From positions 30,842-94,841 of the forward strand of contig JAFGYE010000067.1 in the NCBI GenBank assembly GCA_016936255.1: a stretch of DNA of 64,000 nt, written 5' to 3'. Positions 56,822-64,000 of the stretch are shown in pieces. Below the pieces are notes generated by a model. The model saw nothing but the letters and a program-made list of their open reading frames with translations, searched no databases and was not told the origin of the DNA. The translations under genes were made by a program, and so were the position numbers. This DNA comes from Marinifilaceae bacterium. GTDB lineage: Bacteria > Bacteroidota > Bacteroidia > Bacteroidales > Marinifilaceae. Position 1 is the first letter of the stretch, and each line of letters starts with the position of its first letter.

Positions 56822-57123
56822 GCAGGTATATTTCAATCAATAATTATCAAAAATAGCAATTAAGAAAGGAATGTCAACCTATTACCGTAAAACAATTAGT
56901 ATCCCCTACCAAAAGAAAAAAATTTACTTTAAGCTCATCAGATAATTTACTTATAAATGTAAAAAGTTAATATCCGAAAATCTAATTCCATCAACGAACA
57001 TGAACATTTAACAAACTCATTTTTAAAAGAGTATTTATATTAAACAAGTTCTTTTAAATCCTAATTATTTTATATAAATTTGAATTAAGTAAAAAACCAA
57101 TTTAGAACACCAAATCATACCCC
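56822..57123. other. Divergent gap between protease and receiver genes
   Basis: These 302 AT-rich bp contain the protease promoter (listed) and TAAATTTG at 57075-57082, a possible -7 element for the receiver gene without a good -33 partner. No gene or RNA is visible. Confidence 0.5.
56848..56877 (-). promoter_or_regulatory. Bacteroidota-type promoter of the secreted protease gene
   Basis: On the minus strand TTG (56877-56875) and TATTTTTG (56855-56848) are 19 bp apart, matching the consensus. The start would be near 56841, about 20 nt before the ATG. Confidence 0.55.
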
Positions 57124-57504
57124 ATGAATTTAACCGAACGTAATTGGTCCTCAAAAACCATTCTTATCGCAGAAGATGTAGAATCTAATTTTCTATTTTT
57201 GGAAGAGGTAATCCGAAAAACAGGGGCTGAAGTTCTTTGGGCAAAAAATGGGGCCGATGCCATTGAAATGTTTAGCAACAATAAGGTTGACTTAATATTA
57301 ATGGACATTCAAATGCCCCTCATGAACGGTTTTGAGGCTACCAAAATCATCAAGAAACAAGATCCAAAGATTCCAATAATTTCACAAACAGCATATGCAA
57401 TGTCCGAAGACCGGGTTAAGAGTTTGAATGCCGGTTGTGATGATTATATTGCCAAACCAATACCAAGTCAAAAATTATTAGATTTACTTTCTGTTTACAT
57501 TTAA
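57124..57504 (+). CDS. Stand-alone receiver-domain response regulator
   Basis: This 126-residue protein is a single CheY-like receiver with no output domain. Acidic pocket residues are in ILIAEDVESN (Glu17, Asp18), the phosphoacceptor is Asp61 in LILMDIQMPLMNGFEA, the Thr/Ser position is in SQTAYAM, and the conserved Lys is in YIAKPI. It resembles the receiver of the hybrid kinase at 16.4 kb (shared DIxMPxMNGFEA, QTAYAM and KPI lines), a type common in phosphorelays. It is convergent with the phosphatase operon, 16 bp from its end. It may pass phosphate between proteins or act by protein contact; the partner is unknown. Confidence 0.92.
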   Translation: MNLTERNWSSKTILIAEDVESNFLFLEEVIRKTGAEVLWAKNGADAIEMFSNNKVDLILMDIQMPLMNGFEATKIIKKQDPKIPIISQTAYAMSEDRVKSLNAGCDDYIAKPIPSQKLLDLLSVYI

Positions 57505-57520
57505 TCAGAATACACCAAAT

Positions 57521-58705
57521 CTAAATGAAGGTTAGATTAACATCTTTTAAAAATTTATCCTCAAGAAGACTTACTATTTTTTTCACAACAGTTCTTCGGA
57601 TCTCCAATTCAATAGGTAAGCTTGGGTCTTGGTGAGCAAAATTAATTCTTGTTCCGGAAATAATAGAGATTTTATCACTCTGCAAGAGATAGTGAACGAT
57701 CTGATCTGCAGGTCCATCTCCCAGATCGTAATCACTGTTGTAATCCCCTAAAATCCGGGCAACTTTTCCAATTGTAAGAATGCCTTCGGTTACCAAGTTT
57801 ATGCTTTCCATATAAGACGCCGGCGGTAATTCAGGGTCAGTAATTTTCATTCCGGCGGCAAATTTCAAGTTTAATTCACGACCCAAAATTTCGGCCGTTG
57901 TTCCGCCGCAAATAATTTTTTTCCCTTTAAAGTGATAAACTCTCATGGCCAACTCAGCATCCTTATCCTTTTCGTAAGGAGGACCTGTACAAATTAAAAG
58001 TTTACGCGGTTCCCGATAGTAAATTACACCAGCACTTGTATCGTCCTTTAGCTCATCCTGATCGTTCCTGGCTGCTTTTTTCACCAATTGCAAACCTAAA
58101 TTTCGGGCCGATATGTAAGGAGTCGATTTTACAATATTAGTAACAAATTTTAAAGCACTTTCATGTCCCCATCCGAAAGGCAATTCCCTGCTTCCCATTC
58201 CCGACTGCATAATTCCATCGGACCAAAACAGGATACGGTCTTCTTTCCGGGCATTAAATTCACAAGTTCTAAGTTCTTTGCCCTGATTTTCTTCACTGTC
58301 AAGCAGAATTGTTCTCCATCCCGGATCGAAAACCTCCGAACCACGCATTACCACACACAAAGGATTATCGAACTCAATGATGCGTGTTGTTCCATCAAAT
58401 TCAATATCTATGATCGTGAAGGTTGAATAGCTTACTTTACGAACACTGCATACTGGAAGCGTGTTCATAATAATTTCGGCAATGGTTTTTACATCCTTAT
58501 GCTCTGCTGTAAAATTCATTGCCATAGATGCAGTTAAAGTTGCCAGAACATTGGCTTTTACACCACTTCCCATGCCATCACTTAACACGGCAATTGTTCT
58601 GTTTTCCTCTTTAATTCTCTTGGAAAGAAATACATCACCGCAAATCATTTCACCATGATGAAAGAGTTGCTGACAGTCTATATCTATATGAAATTTATCG
58701 TCCAT
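57521..58705 (-). CDS. SpoIIE/PP2C-type phosphatase with conserved C-terminal domain (copy 2)
   Basis: This 394-residue protein has a SpoIIE-like PP2C domain at about 1-230. Metal ligands are visible in ICGDVF (Asp24), LSDGMGSG (Asp43), WSDGIMQSGMG (Asp163) and LKDDTSAG (Asp221/222). Such enzymes remove phosphate from Ser or Thr, often on STAS-type anti-sigma antagonists. Residues 236-394 form a second domain (LLICTGPPYEKDKDAELA, KKIICGGTTAEILGRE) that I cannot name but that is shared with the paralogue at 60968. Its start codon overlaps the stop of the hydrogenase-like gene (TAATG), so the two are translationally coupled. It is the last gene of the operon. Confidence 0.87.
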   Translation of the reverse strand: MDDKFHIDIDCQQLFHHGEMICGDVFLSKRIKEENRTIAVLSDGMGSGVKANVLATLTASMAMNFTAEHKDVKTIAEIIMNTLPVCSVRKVSYSTFTIIDIEFDGTTRIIEFDNPLCVVMRGSEVFDPGWRTILLDSEENQGKELRTCEFNARKEDRILFWSDGIMQSGMGSRELPFGWGHESALKFVTNIVKSTPYISARNLGLQLVKKAARNDQDELKDDTSAGVIYYREPRKLLICTGPPYEKDKDAELAMRVYHFKGKKIICGGTTAEILGRELNLKFAAGMKITDPELPPASYMESINLVTEGILTIGKVARILGDYNSDYDLGDGPADQIVHYLLQSDKISIISGTRINFAHQDPSLPIELEIRRTVVKKIVSLLEDKFLKDVNLTFI

Positions 58706-60558
58706 TATTCGCCTTTCCCTTCTTCCCCCGAAGCATGGGACTTAATGATCGAACTTAGTAATTTTTCCGTTTTGGAAGCACTCTCACCTAATAAAAAGGC
58801 AATTTGCTGCACTGTTTGAAGATTCTCTTTAATAACCGCTCTAGCTCTGCCAATAACCTCTTCCCTCCTTACTTCAGGAGCATATAAATCGCGAATAATA
58901 CCACCAACAATCTTATTCTTTTTAATGGTAAAAACCGAAACATTAAACAACCTGTTTCCAAAATGCACATCCTTGTTTAAAATATCCTCCCCGTTTAAAA
59001 TTACTGTAGAAAAAAATTTATGAAAACTGATCAATTTTGTTAAGTCAGCATCAACTAATCCGGGAATAATTTCATTTAGCATTCTAGTCTCTTCACCCAA
59101 TAAATCAACGAAAGTTTTATTCGACTCAATCACTTTCAACCTCTCGTCGACAATTACAACACCCGATGGAAGTTTCTGCAGCATGGCAGACACCGTTTCT
59201 GAAGCCTCCTGTGCAATAATTCTTTCTTCGTTTGCAATTCTTTCCGATTCCTTTAAAGCGGCTTCGGTTTTTGTTAATTTTGAATTAATATTTCCCAGCC
59301 GCTTTATGTAACTGTTCATATTTTTAATTGTAAAAGAAGAACACATTTCGTAATTGGCCAGACCTTGACATTTTGCGATGGCAAATTCCCTGCAAGATTC
59401 ATAACCGCAAGAACCGCAACCTAACTGATCTTCAATTTTGCCTTTTCCCATCTCCACCAAAACCTCCATTATTTCTTCTTCAGAAGGAACAGGCAGTTCT
59501 ATGCCATTTGATTTAAATCCTCTGCTCAAATCAAGATCACTGTATTCATTAATTTCATGCTGCCATTCTACCTCATCAAAAGTTTTTAGCCTTTTGCGCA
59601 CATAACGAATTACTTTCGAACGCCGTGAAAATTTACGCCCTCCCGGCGAAGTTCCAGGTCCCATGATACAACCTTCGCAATAAAATAAATCAAGATGCTG
59701 ATAAAGGTCGTGCTGAGTTTTAAACTCATTGATCGACCGAAGAAAATTATTTCTTCCCTCGGTACTAATAATCCCACCATTTAGCATGGATATATCAATA
59801 TCCGCAGCCTGAAACAGACCGTGACTAATTGGAAATAAGCCTCCCAATCGAGCGAATGGAGGATCAAACTCAGAGAATTCAACAGAGTTTTCCGAAACTC
59901 CGTACTCGGTAAACAGCTTTCTTAATTCGGCAAAACTTAAAACTGCATGAACACTTCCGTCAGTTCCATTAAATGCTTTAACATCATCTTTACTGGCAAC
60001 ACAAGGCGATAAAGAAACAATCTTAACATTTTTGCCATACTTTTTTCGGACCACTTTTGCCATGGCAATACCTGGCGGTACAATTGGTGCCAAATTATCA
60101 ACTAATCCGGGATGAAAATTCTCAATATTATTTACCAGAGCCGGGCATTTTGTTGAGATATAATACTTCCCATGAAAATTCTTGAACAATTCCTTGTAGC
60201 GGTAGGCCACCAAATCTGCACCAAAGGCGGCTTCAACAACATAATCAAAACCCAGGGCTCTAATCATACCAACAAAATTCCGAAAATCCAGAATATCATC
60301 AAACTCTCCGGAAATACTTGGATCACAAATGGCAACGACAGGCTCGGTATCTGCTAATAATTGCTTAACCAAATCTTCCGAACTTCTATATTCTATAGCA
60401 TTTTGGGCACAAACGGTAACACAATTTCCACAACCAATACATCTGCTTTTAATAATGTTTGCAAAATCATTCTTTATTTTGATTGCTTTGGCCGGACAAA
60501 CCCGAATACATGTATAACTGAGATTACACTTATTCTTATTGGTTACAATTAATGGCAT
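58705..60558 (-). CDS. Sensory [FeFe]-hydrogenase-like protein with FeS and PAS domains (copy 2)
   Basis: This 617-residue protein starts at the ATG at 60558 (MPLIVTNKNKC); an upstream GTG is less likely. A ferredoxin domain has cysteines 11, 17, 21 and 40, 43, 46, 50. The H-cluster cysteines of an [FeFe]-hydrogenase are present: Cys138 (STKCPALV), Cys186 (LSPCVASK), and Cys294 and Cys297 (FYCEGCIMGPG). The usual proton-relay cysteine before Cys138 is Lys. A FeS domain (CGSCGYESC, 381-389), a coiled coil and a PAS domain (about 460-570) follow. This layout is that of group C (HydS/HfsB-like) putative sensory hydrogenases, which are thought to sense H2 or redox state rather than make gas. Coupling to a phosphatase supports signalling. 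Confidence 0.88.
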   Translation of the reverse strand: MPLIVTNKNKCNLSYTCIRVCPAKAIKIKNDFANIIKSRCIGCGNCVTVCAQNAIEYRSSEDLVKQLLADTEPVVAICDPSISGEFDDILDFRNFVGMIRALGFDYVVEAAFGADLVAYRYKELFKNFHGKYYISTKCPALVNNIENFHPGLVDNLAPIVPPGIAMAKVVRKKYGKNVKIVSLSPCVASKDDVKAFNGTDGSVHAVLSFAELRKLFTEYGVSENSVEFSEFDPPFARLGGLFPISHGLFQAADIDISMLNGGIISTEGRNNFLRSINEFKTQHDLYQHLDLFYCEGCIMGPGTSPGGRKFSRRSKVIRYVRKRLKTFDEVEWQHEINEYSDLDLSRGFKSNGIELPVPSEEEIMEVLVEMGKGKIEDQLGCGSCGYESCREFAIAKCQGLANYEMCSSFTIKNMNSYIKRLGNINSKLTKTEAALKESERIANEERIIAQEASETVSAMLQKLPSGVVIVDERLKVIESNKTFVDLLGEETRMLNEIIPGLVDADLTKLISFHKFFSTVILNGEDILNKDVHFGNRLFNVSVFTIKKNKIVGGIIRDLYAPEVRREEVIGRARAVIKENLQTVQQIAFLLGESASKTEKLLSSIIKSHASGEEGKGE

Positions 60559-60589
60559 AATGAGTTTTTTAAGATTGAAAGACACTTAA

Positions 60590-60841
60590 TTAAACAAGCC
60601 CAAAAACGTCGTTTAATATTTCAACTACACTATCCGGATCGACTTCTTCGTACAGTTCATCTCCAATTTTTAAAATAGGTCCTTTGGCACAATTCCCTGT
60701 ACACAATTCACCATGAAAAAACACCTTGTCTTTCAATTTATTTTCTTCCAAAAAGGTATTAATCGCTTTTAAAGCTTTCCCGTTACCTCTTGAGAAACAG
60801 GAGCTTCCCAAACAAATGGTAATTTCGATTTTTTCGGCCAT
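60590..60841 (-). CDS. [2Fe-2S] thioredoxin-like ferredoxin (NuoE/HydC C-terminal type)
   Basis: This 83-residue protein has the thioredoxin-like [2Fe-2S] fold with ligands Cys10 and Cys15 (CLGSSCFSRGN) and Cys47 and Cys51 (CTGNCAKGP), the pattern of NuoE and of small hydrogenase-linked ferredoxins. ELYEEVDPDSVVEIL near the end is usual for the family. It lies between the two hydrogenase-phosphatase pairs, 31 bp before the next hydrogenase start. I infer that it carries electrons to or from the hydrogenase-like sensors in the cytoplasm. Confidence 0.9.
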   Translation of the reverse strand: MAEKIEITICLGSSCFSRGNGKALKAINTFLEENKLKDKVFFHGELCTGNCAKGPILKIGDELYEEVDPDSVVEILNDVFGLV

Positions 60842-60967
60842 TTAGTAATTGTCTTTATGATCTGTTTCATGAGGATTGTTATTTTCTTCCAATTCACCAA
60901 CAAGACTACCCACCAAATGGAAATTCAATCAACAATACCCCATGTTTAATATGAGTAATATTTCATT

Positions 60968-62152
60968 TTAAATATAACTAAGATCTACTTCTTTTAAAAA
61001 CTTTTCCTCCAGTAGTGCAACAATATTCTTTACAACGGTTCTGCGTATCTCTAATTCCATTGGTAAATTAGGATCCTGATGCGCTACATTTATCTTTGTT
61101 CCGTTAATAATAAAAATCTTATCGCTTTCCAATAAAACCCGAACCAGCTGATCTGCCGGCCCGTGTTGCAATGAAAAATTTTGCTTGTGATTTTTAAGTA
61201 AGCGATACACTTTACCCAAAGTTAAAATCCCTTCGGTCACCAAATCGATACCATTAATATGGGATATTGGTGGCAATTCTGAATCAGTAATTGTTAATTC
61301 GACCTCAATTGGAGCCTGAATTTCACGAGAGATAATACCGGCTGTTGTGCCCCCGCAAACTACTTTCTTACCCACAAATTCCACAACCTGTTTGGCTAAC
61401 TGTGCGTCCTTCGATTTTTCATAGGGAGGTCCCGTACATATTAATAAATTTCTTGGCTCCCGAAAATAGAGTACCCCACATGAAGTATCGTCCTTGGGCT
61501 TGTTTCCGTAATTTGCACACGCTCTGTCAACAACCGCAGCACCCAATTGCCGGGCAGATAAAAATGGCTGTCTGCGTACCAAACCTTTTACATAGGCATC
61601 CAGATTATCGAAGCCCCAGCCAAATGGCCATCGGGTACTTCCCATTCCCGAATTGGTAACTCCATCGGAGCAGAATACAATCCGGTCTTCTTTCTGAGCC
61701 ATAAACCGATACGAATACAGTACCTTTCCTTGATTATGATCCCCGGAAAGACGCAACTCTTCACAATCGGGTGTGAAGCTTTCCAATCCACGCAAAATTA
61801 AACACTCCGGACTATCATAACGAATAATCCGGGTCTCCCCATCGCATTCAATTTCAACAATGGTAAAAGTAGAATAACTTGCTTTTCGTTTGCTGCAAAC
61901 AGGAAGTGTTTTCATGATTACTTCGGCCGCTTTACGAATATCTTTATTCACTTTCATGTAGTTGAGAATCATCGATGCGGTAAGTGTACCCAGCACATTT
62001 GCTTTCACACCACTTCCCAATCCATCGGATAATACCAGAATCGTTCTTCCCTCCTCTTTTATTTTCCGCGACATAAACACATCCCCGCAAATGGACTGAC
62101 CGGCATAATTTTTTTGCCGGCACTCTACTTCAATATAAAAATTGGATGACAT
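60968..62152 (-). CDS. SpoIIE/PP2C-type phosphatase with conserved C-terminal domain (copy 1)
   Basis: This 394-residue paralogue of the gene at 57521 has exactly the same length and layout. PP2C metal motifs are SICGDVF, LSDGLGSG, CSDGVTNSGMG and PKDDTSCG. The second domain carries LLICTGPPYEKSKDAQLA and GKKVVCGGTTAGIISRE, and the two proteins end alike in FLKEVDLSYI and FLKDVNLTFI. It follows the first hydrogenase-like gene by 9 bp. The pair arose by duplication of the hydrogenase-phosphatase unit. By inference the upstream sensor controls its phosphatase activity; the target protein is unknown. Confidence 0.87.
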   Translation of the reverse strand: MSSNFYIEVECRQKNYAGQSICGDVFMSRKIKEEGRTILVLSDGLGSGVKANVLGTLTASMILNYMKVNKDIRKAAEVIMKTLPVCSKRKASYSTFTIVEIECDGETRIIRYDSPECLILRGLESFTPDCEELRLSGDHNQGKVLYSYRFMAQKEDRIVFCSDGVTNSGMGSTRWPFGWGFDNLDAYVKGLVRRQPFLSARQLGAAVVDRACANYGNKPKDDTSCGVLYFREPRNLLICTGPPYEKSKDAQLAKQVVEFVGKKVVCGGTTAGIISREIQAPIEVELTITDSELPPISHINGIDLVTEGILTLGKVYRLLKNHKQNFSLQHGPADQLVRVLLESDKIFIINGTKINVAHQDPNLPMELEIRRTVVKNIVALLEEKFLKEVDLSYI

Positions 62153-62161
62153 ACGCGACTG

Positions 62162-63877
62162 TTAATCCTGTGAAAGAGTATAAAATTCGACAATTGAATT
62201 GAGCATTTCCTCTGTTTCAGAAGCATTTTCACCCAATAAATAGGCTATTTTCTGCACGGTCTCCAGATTTTTCTGATTTACCGATTTTGCTCTTGAGATC
62301 ACCTCTTCCCGTTGAATGAACGGCTGCGACATATCCCGAAGAATGGCTCCTGCTATTTTGTGTTTATGAATACTAAAAAGTGTGATGTGAAACATTTTGT
62401 TTCCAAAACGAATATCTCTTTCCAGATTATCAACGCCAGTTGATAGTACCGAAGAAAACAACTTGTGAAATGGAGCAATTTTAATCAGATCAGCATCAAC
62501 CAAACCAGGAACCGTTTCGTACAATTGTTCAATCTCAGACCCCATCATTCGGGCAAAACTCAAATTTGCTTCTCTGATTTTTAATTGATCATCGACAATA
62601 ACTACTCCCGAAGGAATCTTGCGCAAAAGTGCTGACGATTTATCGTGTGCTATTTTACGCATGTATGATACGCACATGTTTGGTTCCGACCGATCTTCAA
62701 GCAGCGCTCCTGCAAACTCCCTGCAGCTGTTATAACCACAACCACCACAATTAATTTCATCTTTATCGGAGTACTTTCCAACCATGGTAAGTGCCTCTTT
62801 AATACTACTCTCAGCATGTTCTCTTCTCTCTATCGGAAGAATTGAATCAAATGTTCTTTCAATTGAAAAATCAGTTTCCAACTGAAACCCCTGATCTTTA
62901 CCAAGCTTATTGATCACCTCTAAGCGCTTAATCGCTGTTGAATAAGACTTATCCGTTCCCGGTCCGTTTACACAACCGCCATCGCATGCCAAAAGTTCCA
63001 GAAACATCACTGTCGATTTCTTGTATTTATCCAAATCGGACAAAACCGATTGAATGTTATTGATCCCTGAGAAAGTCATGTAAACAGCGTCGGTTGCAGT
63101 GGTGTTGTTCTTCACTCCCATAATCATTCCTCCATCAATCGGATAAAGCACACCCCTTCCTGCTTTTCCTGGAACAAAAACCTCTTCATTTTCTTCCTCC
63201 GAAAATAAATAAGGATCGATATTTTCATCTTCGAACCATTTCCTAAGATCCGAAAAAGTAAGCGCGGCATCTAATAATTCAGGAAACTGATCACTTTCGG
63301 ATTTTTTTGCAATACAAGGGCCAATAAAAACAACATGACAATCTTCCCCGTACACAGCTTTAAGAAATTTGGAATGGGTTAAAAGCGGCGATAAAAACGG
63401 GGTAATGTAATTTTTATATTTTGGATAATGTTTACAGATCATCTCAACAACCGATGGACAGGCTGAAGAAATATAAATTCCTTTGTCCTGTTTTCCGATA
63501 AATTCCGCCACATTTTTTGAGACCTCCTGAGCCCCCAGTGCAGTTTCAGACACATGTGCAAATCCCAATGATTTTAATGCGGCTGTAATTTGCCCGTCGG
63601 ACAGATTTGGGAATTCGGTAACAAATGATGGTGCCAAAGAAACAATTACTTTTGGGCTGCGCTTCAATAAACCCTTCACTTTCTTTACATCATCGCGCAC
63701 TTTCTTTGCATTCACCGGGCAAATTAAAGTACAGGTTCCGCAGTAAATACAATCATCGTGAAGAATCTGAGCTGAATTATTAACCACCTTAATGGCTTTC
63801 AATTTACATTCCCTTATGCATTTGTAACAATCCTGACAATCGTTTTGCTCCGTATAAACAGGCTTAAAGACATCCAT
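62162..63877 (-). CDS. Sensory [FeFe]-hydrogenase-like protein with FeS and PAS domains (copy 1)
   Basis: This 571-residue protein opens the operon. Its ferredoxin domain is complete: Cys14, 17, 20, 24 and Cys43, 46, 49, 53. H-cluster cysteines are Cys140 (SSACPSVV), Cys188 (IGPCIAKK), and Cys298 and Cys302 (LACDGGCVNGPG). The proton-relay position before Cys140 is Ala, as I recall for the Thermotoga HydS protein. The FeS domain (INCGGCGYNSC, Cys377/380/385) and a PAS domain (about 412-515) follow without the long coiled coil of copy 2. It is a group C-type sensory hydrogenase by layout. The ATG at 63877 is preceded by a strong ribosome site. Catalytic H2 turnover is expected to be low, by analogy with the family. 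Confidence 0.88.
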   Translation of the reverse strand: MDVFKPVYTEQNDCQDCYKCIRECKLKAIKVVNNSAQILHDDCIYCGTCTLICPVNAKKVRDDVKKVKGLLKRSPKVIVSLAPSFVTEFPNLSDGQITAALKSLGFAHVSETALGAQEVSKNVAEFIGKQDKGIYISSACPSVVEMICKHYPKYKNYITPFLSPLLTHSKFLKAVYGEDCHVVFIGPCIAKKSESDQFPELLDAALTFSDLRKWFEDENIDPYLFSEEENEEVFVPGKAGRGVLYPIDGGMIMGVKNNTTATDAVYMTFSGINNIQSVLSDLDKYKKSTVMFLELLACDGGCVNGPGTDKSYSTAIKRLEVINKLGKDQGFQLETDFSIERTFDSILPIERREHAESSIKEALTMVGKYSDKDEINCGGCGYNSCREFAGALLEDRSEPNMCVSYMRKIAHDKSSALLRKIPSGVVIVDDQLKIREANLSFARMMGSEIEQLYETVPGLVDADLIKIAPFHKLFSSVLSTGVDNLERDIRFGNKMFHITLFSIHKHKIAGAILRDMSQPFIQREEVISRAKSVNQKNLETVQKIAYLLGENASETEEMLNSIVEFYTLSQD

Positions 63878-63880
63878 ATT

Positions 63881-63889
63881 ATCCTCCTT
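63881..63889 (-). promoter_or_regulatory. Strong Shine-Dalgarno site of the hydrogenase-phosphatase operon
   Basis: On the minus strand AAGGAGGAT lies a few bases before the ATG at 63877. It is the only full AAGGAGG start site I noticed in the window, where most genes have weak or no such site. Confidence 0.7.
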
Positions 63890-63924
63890 GTATTATCTGT
63901 ATAGCTCAACTGAGATATTTCCCT

Positions 63925-64000
63925 TTTGACCTTTGACCTTTGACCTTTGACCTTTGACCTTTGACCTTTGACCTTTGACCTTTGACCTTTGACCTTTGAC
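63925..64000. repeat. Perfect 7-bp tandem repeat (CTTTGAC)n, running off the window
   Basis: Ten perfect CTTTGAC units fill 63931-64000, preceded by a partial unit TTTGAC. The array reaches the edge, so its full length is unknown. It begins about 48 bp upstream of the start codon of the first hydrogenase-like gene, in its promoter or leader region. Seven is not a multiple of three, and no frame is implied. Long perfect short repeats are prone to slippage. Confidence 0.95.

Noticed and set aside
63925..64000. CRISPR array
   Set aside because: Units are 7 bp, contiguous and without spacers, so it is a simple sequence repeat.

Overview
The window is AT-rich DNA from a member of the Bacteroidota. 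It carries two SusC/SusD loci, acid-rich lipoprotein signals (C-N/D-DDD), a type IX secretion C-terminal domain, promoters of the TTTG-N(18-20)-TAnnTTTG type and mostly weak Shine-Dalgarno sites. Two sensory-type [FeFe]-hydrogenase homologues suggest an anaerobic or facultative fermenter, possibly near Marinilabiliales. That placement is inference; the window holds no rRNA or tRNA gene.

Region 1-11.3 kb is a beta-mannan utilization locus. An AraC-type regulator (+) faces, across a shared promoter region, an operon (-) of GH26 mannanase, GH130 mannosylglucose phosphorylase, SusC, SusD and two IPT-repeat surface lipoproteins. The last lipoprotein runs off the left edge. Region 11.4-24.4 kb is ordinary chromosome: DEAD-box helicase, a small membrane protein, a DUF4382 lipoprotein, a peroxiredoxin, a hybrid histidine kinase with cysteine-rich PAS domains, a thioredoxin-fold lipid-side reductase, asparagine synthetase and rRNA methyltransferase RlmF. 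Most of these are separated by clear intrinsic terminators. A 21-bp tandem repeat lies at 22.8 kb.

Region 24.8-50.1 kb is a second, roughly 22-kb utilization locus read leftwards: SusC, SusD, a two-LamG lipoprotein, two GH92 alpha-mannosidases, a GH65 hydrolase-type enzyme, a SusB-like GH97, a third GH92, an MFS and an SSS transporter, and a GH130 of the mannosyl-GlcNAc phosphorylase type. Together they fit breakdown of high-mannose N-glycans, and the two alpha-glucosidase-type enzymes suggest the glucose-capped precursor form. Hairpins lie in each of the four larger gaps. Transcribed away from SusC is an unusual one-piece membrane regulator: LamG-like and Kelch-like sensor outside, one membrane helix, and a SARP-like winged helix plus BTAD-like helical domain inside. 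I regard it as the most novel item in the window.

Region 50.2-53.6 kb is a compact LacI repressor - sugar MFS - ROK kinase operon with two tandem near-palindromic operators over its own promoter. It probably handles monosaccharides such as the GlcNAc or mannose left by the N-glycan locus. Then come proC and a secreted trypsin-like protease with PKD domains and a type IX sorting domain.

Region 57.1-64 kb holds a stand-alone receiver protein and, convergent with it, an operon of two [FeFe]-hydrogenase/PAS sensor proteins, two SpoIIE-type phosphatases (each with a shared C-terminal domain I cannot name) and a [2Fe-2S] thioredoxin-like protein. It looks like a duplicated sensory hydrogenase-phosphatase module. 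Upstream of it a perfect 7-bp tandem repeat of at least ten copies runs to the window edge, which raises the possibility of phase-variable expression.
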